Assembly: GCF_009670965.2 (NCBI RefSeq)
Contig: NZ_CP073239.1
Location: 2,031,204 to 2,095,203 of the forward strand
Source: Riemerella anatipestifer
GTDB taxonomy: Bacteria > Bacteroidota > Bacteroidia > Flavobacteriales > Weeksellaceae
Length of the DNA stretch: 64,000 nucleotides
Direction of reading: 5' to 3'
Of the stretch, positions 7,817-16,308 are shown one piece after another. The position numbers and the translations under genes were made by a program. The notes beneath the pieces were generated by a model, which was given only the letters and a program-made list of their open reading frames with translations, was not told the DNA's origin and searched no databases. Each line of letters begins with the position of its first letter. Position 1 is the first letter of the stretch.

Positions 7817-7824
7817 TAAATTTG
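7817..7824 (+). promoter_or_regulatory. -7 promoter box for idi
   Basis: TAAATTTG fits TAnnTTTG and ends 7 bp before the ATG at 7832, so the transcript would be leaderless or nearly so. Confidence 0.5.
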
Positions 7825-7831
7825 CGACTAT

Positions 7832-8347
7832 ATGCATGAACAAGTAGTTTTAGTAAATCCTAAAGATGAGGTTTTAGGTGTGATGGAAAAACTCCAAGCG
7901 CATAGAGGTGGCTTTTTGCATCGTGCTTTTTCGGTTTTCTTATTCAATACCAAAGGAGAAATGCTGCTCCAGAGGAGGGCGGGGGTTAAGTATCATTCAC
8001 CTAAACTTTGGACTAACGCGGTTTGTTCTCACCCAAGATTAGGAGAAAGTTACAAGGCTGGAGCTCAGAGAAGGCTCATTGAAGAGTTGGGTATTGATGC
8101 TGATATTTCCGAAAAATTCAGTTTCATTTATAAAGCCGAGGTTGGTGATAATCTTTGGGAACACGAGCTAGACTATGTGTTTACAGGGATTTACGAAGGT
8201 GATTTTAATCTTAATCCTGAAGAAGTTTCGGAGGTAAGATATATCTCTATGGAAACTTTAGACAAAGAGTTAGAGAATAATCCAAAACAATTTACAGAAT
8301 GGTTTAAAATCATTCTCAAAGAGTATAAACAAAAAATGTTGAAATAA
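7832..8347 (+). CDS. idi: Isopentenyl-diphosphate delta-isomerase, type I
   Basis: The 171-residue Nudix-fold enzyme interconverts isopentenyl and dimethylallyl diphosphate for isoprenoid and quinone side-chain synthesis. Seen: HRAFSVFLF at the start of the fold, the LLQRRAGVKYHSPKLW segment, the catalytic Cys in TNAVCSHP, the RRLIEELGI Nudix-like helix, and the glutamates in WEHELDYVF. The length matches the bacterial type I enzyme. gcvT follows 19 bp downstream, so the two are probably cotranscribed. Confidence 0.93.
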   Translation: MHEQVVLVNPKDEVLGVMEKLQAHRGGFLHRAFSVFLFNTKGEMLLQRRAGVKYHSPKLWTNAVCSHPRLGESYKAGAQRRLIEELGIDADISEKFSFIYKAEVGDNLWEHELDYVFTGIYEGDFNLNPEEVSEVRYISMETLDKELENNPKQFTEWFKIILKEYKQKMLK

Positions 8348-8366
8348 TTTAATAATAAAAGTAATA

Positions 8367-9446
8367 ATGAACAAAACAGCTTTATTTAACAAACATGTTT
8401 CGCTAGGCGCAAAAATGGTTCCTTTCGCTGGGTTTGAAATGCCTGTGCAATATTCTGGAGTAACAGAAGAACACTTTGCCGTAAGAGAAAAAGTAGGAAT
8501 TTTTGATGTTTCTCATATGGGGCAATTCTTCATAGAAGGTGCTGGTGCTAAAGAACTTCTACAATATGTTACCTCTAATAATGTAGAGGTTTTAGAGAAT
8601 GGCAAGGCACAATACTCTTGTCTTCCTAACGGAAAAGGTGGAATTGTAGACGACTTAATTGTTTACAAAATGGAAAACCAAAAGTATTTTGTAGTAGTAA
8701 ATGCGTCTAACATAGATAAAGATTGGCAACATATCTCTAAATACAACGAGAAATTTGGAGCTAAAATGACTAATGCTTCAGATGAAATTTCTCTTATTGC
8801 AATACAAGGTCCTAAAGCATTAGATACTTTACAAAAACTAACAAATACTCAACTTGCGGATATTCCTTACTATCATTTTACCGTAGGAAGTGTAGATGGT
8901 GTGGCTGATGTTATTATTTCTAATACAGGCTATACCGGAAGTGGCGGCTTTGAAATTTATTTCAAAAATGAGTACGCTGAGCAAATTTGGGACGCTCTGA
9001 CTAAGGCAGGAGAAGAGTTTGGACTTATTCCTTGTGGGTTGGCGGCTAGAGATACCCTTCGTTTAGAAAAAGGATTCTGTCTATATGGAAACGATATAGA
9101 TGATACTACTTCTCCGTTAGAAGCAGGGCTAGGCTGGATTACCAAGCTAGATACAGAATTTGTAGATAGAGATTTTCTGGCTCAACAAAAAGAACAGGGG
9201 ATTACGAGAAAATTAGTAGGTTTTGAAATGCAAGAAAAAGCCATTCCAAGACACGACTATCCTGTTGTAGATTCAGAAGGGAATATAATTGGTAAGGTAA
9301 CATCGGGAACAATGAGTCCTATGAAAAAAATCGGTTTAGGATTGGCTTATGTTGACCAACCTCATTTTAAATTAGGTAGTGAGATTTTTATTCAGATTAG
9401 AAATAAAAATGTACCTGCAAAAGTGGTTAAAATACCTTTTGTTTAA
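8367..9446 (+). CDS. gcvT: Aminomethyltransferase, T protein of the glycine cleavage system
   Basis: The 359-residue protein moves the methylene group from the lipoylated H protein to tetrahydrofolate and releases ammonia. Seen: the N-terminal KMVPFAGFEMPVQYSG segment, VGIFDVSHMGQ, NTGYTGSGGFEIYF, GLAARDTLRLEKGFCLYG, and the C-terminal GKVTSGTMSPMKKIGLGLAYV. The other gcv genes are not in the window. It is followed by a strong terminator shared with gpmI. Confidence 0.95.
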   Translation: MNKTALFNKHVSLGAKMVPFAGFEMPVQYSGVTEEHFAVREKVGIFDVSHMGQFFIEGAGAKELLQYVTSNNVEVLENGKAQYSCLPNGKGGIVDDLIVYKMENQKYFVVVNASNIDKDWQHISKYNEKFGAKMTNASDEISLIAIQGPKALDTLQKLTNTQLADIPYYHFTVGSVDGVADVIISNTGYTGSGGFEIYFKNEYAEQIWDALTKAGEEFGLIPCGLAARDTLRLEKGFCLYGNDIDDTTSPLEAGLGWITKLDTEFVDRDFLAQQKEQGITRKLVGFEMQEKAIPRHDYPVVDSEGNIIGKVTSGTMSPMKKIGLGLAYVDQPHFKLGSEIFIQIRNKNVPAKVVKIPFV

Positions 9447-9465
9447 TGAGTTATTTACCCTAAAT

Positions 9466-9506
9466 AAAAGCTTCGCCTCGAATAAAATTCGAGGCGAAGC
9501 TTTTTT
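9466..9506. terminator. Bidirectional hairpin terminator between gcvT and gpmI
   Basis: A 17-bp stem (9466-9482 with 9488-9504) containing GCTTCGCCTCGAA has a TAAAA loop, with A-rich and T-rich flanks suited to both strands. Confidence 0.92.
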
Positions 9507-9523
9507 ATAATTAAAGTATTCTT

Positions 9524-11053
9524 TTAAGAAAGAATAACATTACCTGTCATTGCTTCAGGTTTTTCTATATTCATTACTTTTAAGATACTTGGTGCAATAT
9601 CTCCCAATTTACCTGGAGTTAAATTCCATACTTTGTCTTTATCCATAACAATAAGAGGAACTAAATTCGTAGAGTGTTGTGTATTAGGACTACCGTCAGG
9701 ATTTATCATAACATCAGAGTTTCCGTGGTCAGCTAGTATAAATACGGTATAACCATTTTCGTAAGCCGTAGTAGCTACTCTTTCTATACATTTATCTACG
9801 GTTTCGGCTGCTTTTACAGCTGCTTCAAAAACGCCAGTATGCCCTACCATATCAGTATTAGCAAAGTTAAGACAAACGAAATCTGCCGTTTTATTCTCTA
9901 GTTCAGGTACAATTTTGTTGGTAATATCATAAGCAGACATTTCTGGTTTAAGGTCGTAGGTAGCCACCTCTTTAGGACTTGGGCATAAGATTCTTTTTTC
10001 AGCATTAAATTCTTTCTCTCTACCGCCTGAAAAAAAGAAAGTTACATGAGGATATTTCTCTGTTTCCGCGACTCTTATCTGTGATTTCCTGTTTCGTTCT
10101 AATACCTCTCCTAAAGTATCATTTAAAACTTCTTCATCAAAGACTACCTTTACCTCTTTAAAATCTTTATCATAATTGGTAAGTGTGATGTAATGGAGTT
10201 TTAGTGGTGTCATACCAAAATCAGGAAATGCTTTCTGAGAAAGAACTTCAGTAATTTCTCTACCTCTATCGGTTCTAAAATTAAAACAGAATACCACATC
10301 ATCATTTTCTATCTTTGAAATCGGATTTCCGAGTTCATCTACACAAAGAATAGGTTTCAAAAATTCATCAGAAATGCCTTCTTGATAAGATTTTTCTATG
10401 CTCTCTACTACATTTCTGCTAGGTTCTCCTACAGCGTTTACCATCACATCATAAGCCAATTTCACCCTTTCCCATCTGCGGTCTCTATCCATTGCGTAGT
10501 ATCGCCCCACAACACTAGCAAGCTTTCCTGTGGTACTTTGCATATGCTCTGTAAGCTCTTTTATGAAACCTTTTCCTGAGTGAGGGTCGCAGTCCCTACC
10601 GTCTGTAAAGGCGTGTACAAAAACATTATCTTTTAATCCAAAATCACTTGCTGCAGACAATAATCCTTTTAAATGGTTGATGTGAGAGTGAACTCCACCA
10701 TTGGATACTAAACCAATAAAATGAACTTTTTTACCATTTTCTTTGGCATAACTAAAGGCTTCTAAAATAGCCTTTTCTTGACCTAAGGTTTTATTTTCCA
10801 CCGCCATATTGAGTTTTACCAAATTCTGATAAACCACTCTTCCTGCTCCTAAATTCATGTGTCCTACCTCAGAATTTCCCATTTGTCCGTCTGGTAACCC
10901 TACGGCTAAGCCACTAGCTTCTAATGTGGTATTAGGAAATTTACTGTAACAGCTATCCATAAATGGTGTGTGTGCTTGGGCAATTGCAGAAACTTTATCA
11001 TCTGTACCTAACCCCCAACCGTCTAATATTGCTAAAAGTACTTTTTTTGACAT
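9524..11053 (-). CDS. gpmI: 2,3-bisphosphoglycerate-independent phosphoglycerate mutase
   Basis: The 509-residue glycolytic enzyme of the alkaline-phosphatase superfamily interconverts 3- and 2-phosphoglycerate. Seen: the N-terminal metal-binding ILDGWG, the phosphoserine region GQMGNSEVGHMNLGAGR, the substrate loop HAFTDGRDCDP, the RDRRWERV segment, FNFRTDRGREIT, the DMVGHTG metal site, and the ILADHGNSD metal site. The length is typical. The gene is read convergently with gcvT. Confidence 0.96.
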   Translation of the reverse strand: MSKKVLLAILDGWGLGTDDKVSAIAQAHTPFMDSCYSKFPNTTLEASGLAVGLPDGQMGNSEVGHMNLGAGRVVYQNLVKLNMAVENKTLGQEKAILEAFSYAKENGKKVHFIGLVSNGGVHSHINHLKGLLSAASDFGLKDNVFVHAFTDGRDCDPHSGKGFIKELTEHMQSTTGKLASVVGRYYAMDRDRRWERVKLAYDVMVNAVGEPSRNVVESIEKSYQEGISDEFLKPILCVDELGNPISKIENDDVVFCFNFRTDRGREITEVLSQKAFPDFGMTPLKLHYITLTNYDKDFKEVKVVFDEEVLNDTLGEVLERNRKSQIRVAETEKYPHVTFFFSGGREKEFNAEKRILCPSPKEVATYDLKPEMSAYDITNKIVPELENKTADFVCLNFANTDMVGHTGVFEAAVKAAETVDKCIERVATTAYENGYTVFILADHGNSDVMINPDGSPNTQHSTNLVPLIVMDKDKVWNLTPGKLGDIAPSILKVMNIEKPEAMTGNVILS

Positions 11054-11240
11054 AATATGTTGTATTTTCCTACAAAATTACAAATTAAAACTTTTATGAT
11101 AAGATATGTTTAATATCATATTTACACATAATTCTACTGAAGCATATGGTTCTCTTAGACTTCGCAAGTTGTTTAAATAATAAGTTTTGCTTATTTTCGT
11201 TCCTTTAAATAAATACTAAAAATCTCATTTTAAAATCAAG

Positions 11241-14201
11241 ATGAATAAAAATAAAATATGGATAGCTACGGCTGTGCTTTTTTTCGGACTTTCGGAAGGA
11301 CAACAGTCGGCTATTTTTAGTCAAAAAAATGCTTTTTCTTCGGATTTAGCGAGCCAGCTCTACACAACTAAAGTTTTTGCGGCTTCTCAATATCAATACA
11401 CTCAGCAATATCTTTATCATCAGTCTTTAACTCAATCTCAAAAAGAAATAGCTGGGTTTTACACTCATTTGATTGATGTTATTTTACAAAATCCTTATGC
11501 GGAAAAAGGGTTAGATACCTTTATTGCAAACCACCCTAATACAGAACATTTTGCAGAGGGACAAGCTCCTTTAGCCGATTTCTATTTAATAAAAAAAGAC
11601 TTTCCAAAAGCATTAGAAATACTTAATAAATTAAATGTTAATCATTTATCATCTTCGGAACAGACCCAACATTCTTTAAAGCTGGGGTATGCTAAGTTTA
11701 TGTCTGGCGATTCAAAAGCCGCTATTAAGGATTTGGAGAACGCTTACACTTCTTCTGAAGATTCAGAAAAAGGAGATATAGCCTATATGCTGGGGCATCT
11801 GTACTACACAGAAGGGCAAATAGGAAAGGCTTTTGAATACTTTAACGAGATTAAAGACAAGGAAAAATACAGCAAAATAGTAAAGCCTTATTTTGTTCAG
11901 ATGTATTTCAATGATAAAAACTATGATTTAGCAATAGCTGAAGGAGAAACGCTTTTAAAAGAAAATTTAAGTAGTTCTTACAAATCTGAAGTTCATAAAA
12001 TAATAGGAGAAAGCTATTTTATGAAAGGAGAATACAGAGCCGCATACCCTCACCTAAAAATATTTTTGGATTCTAAAGAAGCTCCTAGCGAGTCCGATTT
12101 ATACGAAATGGGGTTTGTAGCAGCACAAATGGGTTTGTATGATGAAGCGGTATCCTATTATAATCAGTTAGTTAATAGTCAGTCTGCTTTATCTCAAAAT
12201 GCTTATTATCAATTGGGAAATGCTTATTTAGAAACCAATAAAAAGCAGGAAGCTCTGTCTGCCTTCCGTTCTGCTTATCAGATGTCCTATGATGCTAAAG
12301 TTAAAAAGTTGGCTCATCTACAATATGCTAAATTAAGTTACGATATAGGAAATCCTTATGAATCTTCGTCTTCGGTAATACAATCTTATATCCACGGCTA
12401 TAAAGATAGTTCTCCAGAGATGCAGACTTTATTGGTGAAATCTTATCTTTATTCGGGTAATTATAAAGAGACTTTAAATGCTTTAAATCAGCTCAATGCC
12501 AAAACTACTGAAACAGATAAAATAGAGCAAGAGGTAGCCTATCTATTAGGGACGGAAGAATTTAATAAAGGAAATTACAAAGAAGCCGAACTATATTTTA
12601 AAAAGAGTTTGAAGTTTAACCATAATCAAGAGTTTTATCTAAAGGCTCAATATTGGTTGGCACAGACTTATTATCAGTTGGAAGATTACCCTTCGGCTAT
12701 TAGTTATTTTGAAAAACTACAAAAGACAGAAGGTAGCTTTGATGAACGCTCGCAAATCAATTATGATTTAGGATATGCTTACTTTAAGAATAAAGATTTC
12801 GGTAAAGCTAAGGAGTGTTTTAAACTTTACCTTAAAAATCCTAAAGCAGAGTTCAAAGCTGATGTGGAACTAAGACTAGCCGACACACACTATGCTGATA
12901 ACGAACTAAACGATGCTATCGCTATTTATAACAATGCCGAAACAACCGATGAATACACTCTGTTCCAAAAGGCAATGGCGTTAGGTTTTAAAGGTGATAC
13001 TGAAGCTAAAATTTCAGAAATGAAAAAGCTAGCTGCTCAGTATCCTAACTCGGAGTATAAAGATGATGCTTTGTACGAAATAGGCACTGCTTATGCCGCT
13101 AATGATGAGTTTGCTCTTTCTAGCGAATACTTTGATAAAGTGGTTAAAACCAGTACAGATACTCATTTGGTAGCCAATGCAGAAATTTATATGGTACAAA
13201 ATGATATCGAACAAAACCAAGAAGCCAAAGCGTTTTCTGGAATAAAAGCGTTAGCTAAAAAATACCAAAATACCGTTTATGCAGATAAGGTGTTAGTGGT
13301 GGCTCGTCCTCTTTATTTAAAAATAGGAGATACGGCAGGTTATCAAGATTTTGCTAAGAATTTAGGAGTTAGTCTAGACAAATCTGAAATAGACGAAATT
13401 AACCTATCTGCCGCAAGACAGCTTTACGCCAAAAAGCAGTACGAAAAAGCAATCCCTTACTATGAGAAATATTTAGCACAAAATGTTTCTAGCAATACAG
13501 CCTTCCAAGCTCAATACGAACTGGGAGAATCTTATTATCAAAATGGAGATGATGCCAAAGCACTTAAATCATTCAATTTTGTAACGGCTTACCCTAATGA
13601 TTATCAGGAGGAAGCAAGACTTCGTTCTGCTCAAATTCTTTTATCTAAAAATAAAGGAGAAGAAGCTGCAGGACATTTAGCCAAGTTAGTAGATTCTAAT
13701 AACCCAAAAATAAAATCTTTTGCTCAACAAGAGTTGATGAAATATTATGCTGATAAAAAAGACTTCGCTAAAGCAGAAACTTATGCAGGTTTAATTTTAA
13801 GTAATACCAAAAACTCGCCTGCAGTGTTAGAACAAGCTAAAGTCATTAAAGCTAGAAGTCTTATGAACCAAGGAAAAGACAAAGAGGCTCAAAAATCTTA
13901 TACAGATTTAGAAAAATCATCTAACCCTAGCGTAGCGGCGGAAGCCCTTTATGCTAAGGCTTATTATCAAAATAAAACTAAAGCCTTTAAAAATAGTAAT
14001 GAAAGTATCTTTAAACTCGCTAATAATTATGCTTCGGAGGAATATTGGGGAGCTAAATCTTTGGTATTGATGGCTAGAAACTATTTGGCGTTAAAGGACA
14101 AATATCAAGCGAGTTATACCTGTGACCAAGTGATAGCTAACTATCAAGACTTCCCTGATGTAGTGGCAGAAGCTAAGGAAGTTAAAAAAATGATTAAATA
14201 A
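11241..14201 (+). CDS. Large tetratricopeptide-repeat protein, exported
   Basis: The 986-residue product begins with a probable signal peptide (KIWIATAVLFFGLSEG) and consists of many TPR-like helix pairs, for example AYYQLGNAYLETNKKQEALSAF near residue 325 and a similar unit near residue 765. It probably acts in the periplasm or at the outer membrane as a scaffold. The barrel-protein gene starts 30 bp after it, so the two are likely one operon and perhaps one complex. No more precise role is evident. Confidence 0.85.
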   Translation: MNKNKIWIATAVLFFGLSEGQQSAIFSQKNAFSSDLASQLYTTKVFAASQYQYTQQYLYHQSLTQSQKEIAGFYTHLIDVILQNPYAEKGLDTFIANHPNTEHFAEGQAPLADFYLIKKDFPKALEILNKLNVNHLSSSEQTQHSLKLGYAKFMSGDSKAAIKDLENAYTSSEDSEKGDIAYMLGHLYYTEGQIGKAFEYFNEIKDKEKYSKIVKPYFVQMYFNDKNYDLAIAEGETLLKENLSSSYKSEVHKIIGESYFMKGEYRAAYPHLKIFLDSKEAPSESDLYEMGFVAAQMGLYDEAVSYYNQLVNSQSALSQNAYYQLGNAYLETNKKQEALSAFRSAYQMSYDAKVKKLAHLQYAKLSYDIGNPYESSSSVIQSYIHGYKDSSPEMQTLLVKSYLYSGNYKETLNALNQLNAKTTETDKIEQEVAYLLGTEEFNKGNYKEAELYFKKSLKFNHNQEFYLKAQYWLAQTYYQLEDYPSAISYFEKLQKTEGSFDERSQINYDLGYAYFKNKDFGKAKECFKLYLKNPKAEFKADVELRLADTHYADNELNDAIAIYNNAETTDEYTLFQKAMALGFKGDTEAKISEMKKLAAQYPNSEYKDDALYEIGTAYAANDEFALSSEYFDKVVKTSTDTHLVANAEIYMVQNDIEQNQEAKAFSGIKALAKKYQNTVYADKVLVVARPLYLKIGDTAGYQDFAKNLGVSLDKSEIDEINLSAARQLYAKKQYEKAIPYYEKYLAQNVSSNTAFQAQYELGESYYQNGDDAKALKSFNFVTAYPNDYQEEARLRSAQILLSKNKGEEAAGHLAKLVDSNNPKIKSFAQQELMKYYADKKDFAKAETYAGLILSNTKNSPAVLEQAKVIKARSLMNQGKDKEAQKSYTDLEKSSNPSVAAEALYAKAYYQNKTKAFKNSNESIFKLANNYASEEYWGAKSLVLMARNYLALKDKYQASYTCDQVIANYQDFPDVVAEAKEVKKMIK

Positions 14202-14231
14202 TTTTTAGCGATTAAAAAACTAGAATTGAAA

Positions 14232-16001
14232 ATGAACAAACATAAAATAATAGCACTAATATTGTTAGGTTGGGGAGGTATTTCGTTGGCTCAGATTAAA
14301 GAGGAAAAGCTTATCCTAGACCGCAAAAGAGAGCCTGAAGTTAAGCGTATAGAAAAAAAGAAAACTTCTGTAGCTATAGAAAAAAATTATCCACCTGAAG
14401 AAAAACAGCAAGAGCCTATAAATTACGAAGTGGTGAATGTACCTGTATTGTCGGATTTCAAAACTTCGGCAATACAAGGTGAAGATATTTCGCCAGAATT
14501 CAATAGAAATTATCTAAGAAACTACTTTAGAATAGGTTATGGTAATTACAATCAATTTTTAGCCGATGCTAATGTTTCTGGTAAAATGCAAGATAATTTA
14601 GAGGTAGGTGCAAATGTGCATTATCTATCTAATGAAGGTTTAAAGAAGCAATACACTTGGAATTCCTCACAGAAACAAGCGGAAATTTCAGGATTTCTTA
14701 ATCATTTTGGAGAAAAAGGCAAGGCTAATCTTACCACTTCCGTAGGTCTTAATGATTATAATTATTATGGCATCTATGCCTTGGTGCCTAGTGCTGATAC
14801 TGATTTAGGACAAAAATACAGTCGTTTTCAGATAAGTGGTAATTATGATTTTTACTCTAACGAAGTTCTTAATGATATTACTGTAAAAACTTCGGCTATT
14901 AGAGATAGATTTAAAGCTAATGAAAGCCAAATAGACGCTCTTGTAAATCTGTCTAAACATCATTTAAAATTAGGTCAAGATTTAGATGTTAATTTGGATT
15001 TGGGTGTAAAAATGGATATGGTAAACACTCAGTTTAATATTTTAAATCAACATAATTCTCGTTATTTTGGTGGTGGATTATCGCCCAAAATCACTTTTAA
15101 AAAAGGGCAATCTTACTTAAAAATTGGTTCTGGATTTAATTTGTTAAGTTCTAGTTTAACAAAACTGAATGAAACTCAACAAAAATCTAATCGTTTTTAT
15201 TGGTTCCCTCAAGCGGAACTATTCGTAGCGACAACTCCAGAAGTTAATTTATATGGTGGGGTAGAGAGTGGGCTTCAATTCAATACTTATTCGGAATTAT
15301 TGGAACAGAATCCGTTTTTGGTATCTGATTTAGAATTAAAACCTACACATACTAAATATCAGTTTTATTTTGGTGTTAAAGGAATAATTTCTGAACAAAT
15401 TAAGTACGATGTTAAAGCTAGTTACGGTAAATTGGACAATATGATGTTCTTTAGAGGTAACTCTTTGTTTTCTAATCTAATGGACGACAACTCAAGGCTA
15501 GGATATGATTATGCTAATACTTTTTCTACTACTTATCACAACGGTACTCTTAGTCAAATTAAAGGTGAAGTAGAGTATAAACCTCTAGCCTCTCTAGTTT
15601 TAGATGGAAATATTCAGTTCCAAAAATATAATTTAGAAAACAATACCAATGTTTATTATAGACCATTGTTACAAGCATCAATAGGAGCAAAATATCAAAC
15701 ACTTAAAGATAAATTATTGTTAGGGTTTAGAGGCTTTTTTGTAAGTGATAGAACGGCTAATCGTTTTTCTATTAACCCTTCAAGTATCCTGATTTCTACT
15801 CCTATATATGCAGAAGAAGAGATTGATAACCCAAAAGTAGGTGGTTATGCAGACCTTAATATTTCAGCGGAATATCAGATTAACAAGAATTTCAGTATTT
15901 TTGCATTCGGTAATAATCTTTTAGGGGCTAATTACCAAAATTATTATGGTTACAAAGTTTTAGGTACGCAAATTATGGGTGGACTTAAAATTAAGTTTTA
16001 A
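14232..16001 (+). CDS. Outer-membrane beta-barrel protein (TonB-receptor-like), 589 residues
   Basis: A signal peptide (IIALILLGWGGISLAQ) is followed by a Glu/Lys/Pro-rich linker and then many alternating polar/hydrophobic strands ending in ILGTQIMGGLKIKF-like sequence with a C-terminal Phe, as in outer-membrane barrels. It resembles the C-terminal barrel of TonB-dependent receptors, but no plug domain or TonB box is seen. The start at 14232 is used because the upstream TTG would only add two residues. It is likely partnered with the TPR protein encoded just upstream. Confidence 0.72.
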   Translation: MNKHKIIALILLGWGGISLAQIKEEKLILDRKREPEVKRIEKKKTSVAIEKNYPPEEKQQEPINYEVVNVPVLSDFKTSAIQGEDISPEFNRNYLRNYFRIGYGNYNQFLADANVSGKMQDNLEVGANVHYLSNEGLKKQYTWNSSQKQAEISGFLNHFGEKGKANLTTSVGLNDYNYYGIYALVPSADTDLGQKYSRFQISGNYDFYSNEVLNDITVKTSAIRDRFKANESQIDALVNLSKHHLKLGQDLDVNLDLGVKMDMVNTQFNILNQHNSRYFGGGLSPKITFKKGQSYLKIGSGFNLLSSSLTKLNETQQKSNRFYWFPQAELFVATTPEVNLYGGVESGLQFNTYSELLEQNPFLVSDLELKPTHTKYQFYFGVKGIISEQIKYDVKASYGKLDNMMFFRGNSLFSNLMDDNSRLGYDYANTFSTTYHNGTLSQIKGEVEYKPLASLVLDGNIQFQKYNLENNTNVYYRPLLQASIGAKYQTLKDKLLLGFRGFFVSDRTANRFSINPSSILISTPIYAEEEIDNPKVGGYADLNISAEYQINKNFSIFAFGNNLLGANYQNYYGYKVLGTQIMGGLKIKF

Positions 16002-16018
16002 ATAAAAATAAAATAAGG

Positions 16019-16090
16019 GGCCCTATAGTTTAATGGATAGAATTAAAGATTCCGGTTCTTTAGGTTGAGGTTCGATTCCTCATAGGGCTA
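16019..16090 (+). tRNA. tRNA-Arg (anticodon CCG)
   Basis: A cloverleaf can be drawn by eye. The acceptor stem is 16019-16025 with 16083-16089 (one G-U pair) and the discriminator is A at 16090. The D arm is GTTT/GAAT and the anticodon stem AAAGA/TCTTT with loop TTCCGGT, giving CCG at 16052-16054. The T arm is TGAGG-TTCGATT-CCTCA. The CCA end is not encoded. The 3' end is the left attachment site of the element downstream. Confidence 0.93.
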
Positions 16091-16113
16091 CAAACTACGC
16101 TTTTAGGCACTTT
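16077..16113. repeat. attL: left attachment site of the integrated element
   Basis: This stretch matches 26493-26529 with two mismatches in 37 bp. The first 18 bp (TCCTCATAGGGCTACAAA) are identical and include the T-arm and acceptor end of tRNA-Arg. Reconstituting the tRNA 3' end is the usual mark of tyrosine-recombinase elements. Confidence 0.9.
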
Positions 16114-16131
16114 TCACGAAGTGCCTTTTTT
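16105..16131 (+). terminator. Terminator after tRNA-Arg
   Basis: AGGCACTT / AAGTGCCT stem with a 6-nt loop, followed by a T run. A related hairpin occurs at 26521, so the left arm of the stem belongs to the duplicated attachment region. Confidence 0.8.
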
Positions 16132-16211
16132 AGTGCCTTTTTGTTTACAAACCCTCTGTTTATGGTATGTTTCAAAAATTAACCTCATTGCAACAGATTG
16201 CAATAGATTTT

Positions 16212-16268
16212 AGTAAAATGCACTTCGGTGGTAACAACGGTGGTAACAAATTTGGAATTGTTACCACC
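16212..16268. repeat. Left arm-type sites: two direct and one inverted copy of an 11-bp motif
   Basis: GGTGGTAACAA occurs at 16227-16237 and 16239-16249, and inverted at 16258-16268, so the last two form a palindrome with an 8-bp centre. The block 16212-16253 is repeated with one mismatch at 26407-26448 near the right end. The position inside both attachment sites fits recombinase arm-binding sites. The -33 box of the integrase promoter lies in the palindrome centre, suggesting autoregulation. Confidence 0.75.
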
Positions 16269-16282
16269 AACCTATATATTTG
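16252..16282 (+). promoter_or_regulatory. Promoter of the integrase gene
   Basis: TTG at 16252-16254 and TATATTTG at 16275-16282 are separated by 20 bp, a good match to the flavobacterial consensus. The start codon at 16309 lies 26 bp downstream. A shared 12-bp motif GTTGAATTGTAA follows at 16287-16298. Confidence 0.7.
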
Positions 16283-16308
16283 CCTCGTTGAATTGTAATA
16301 TCCCTATA

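Noticed and set aside
16228..16308. Upstream GTG start for the integrase gene
   Set aside because: It would place the start within the arm repeats and upstream of the -7 box at 16275-16282; the ATG at 16309 gives the normal N-terminus.
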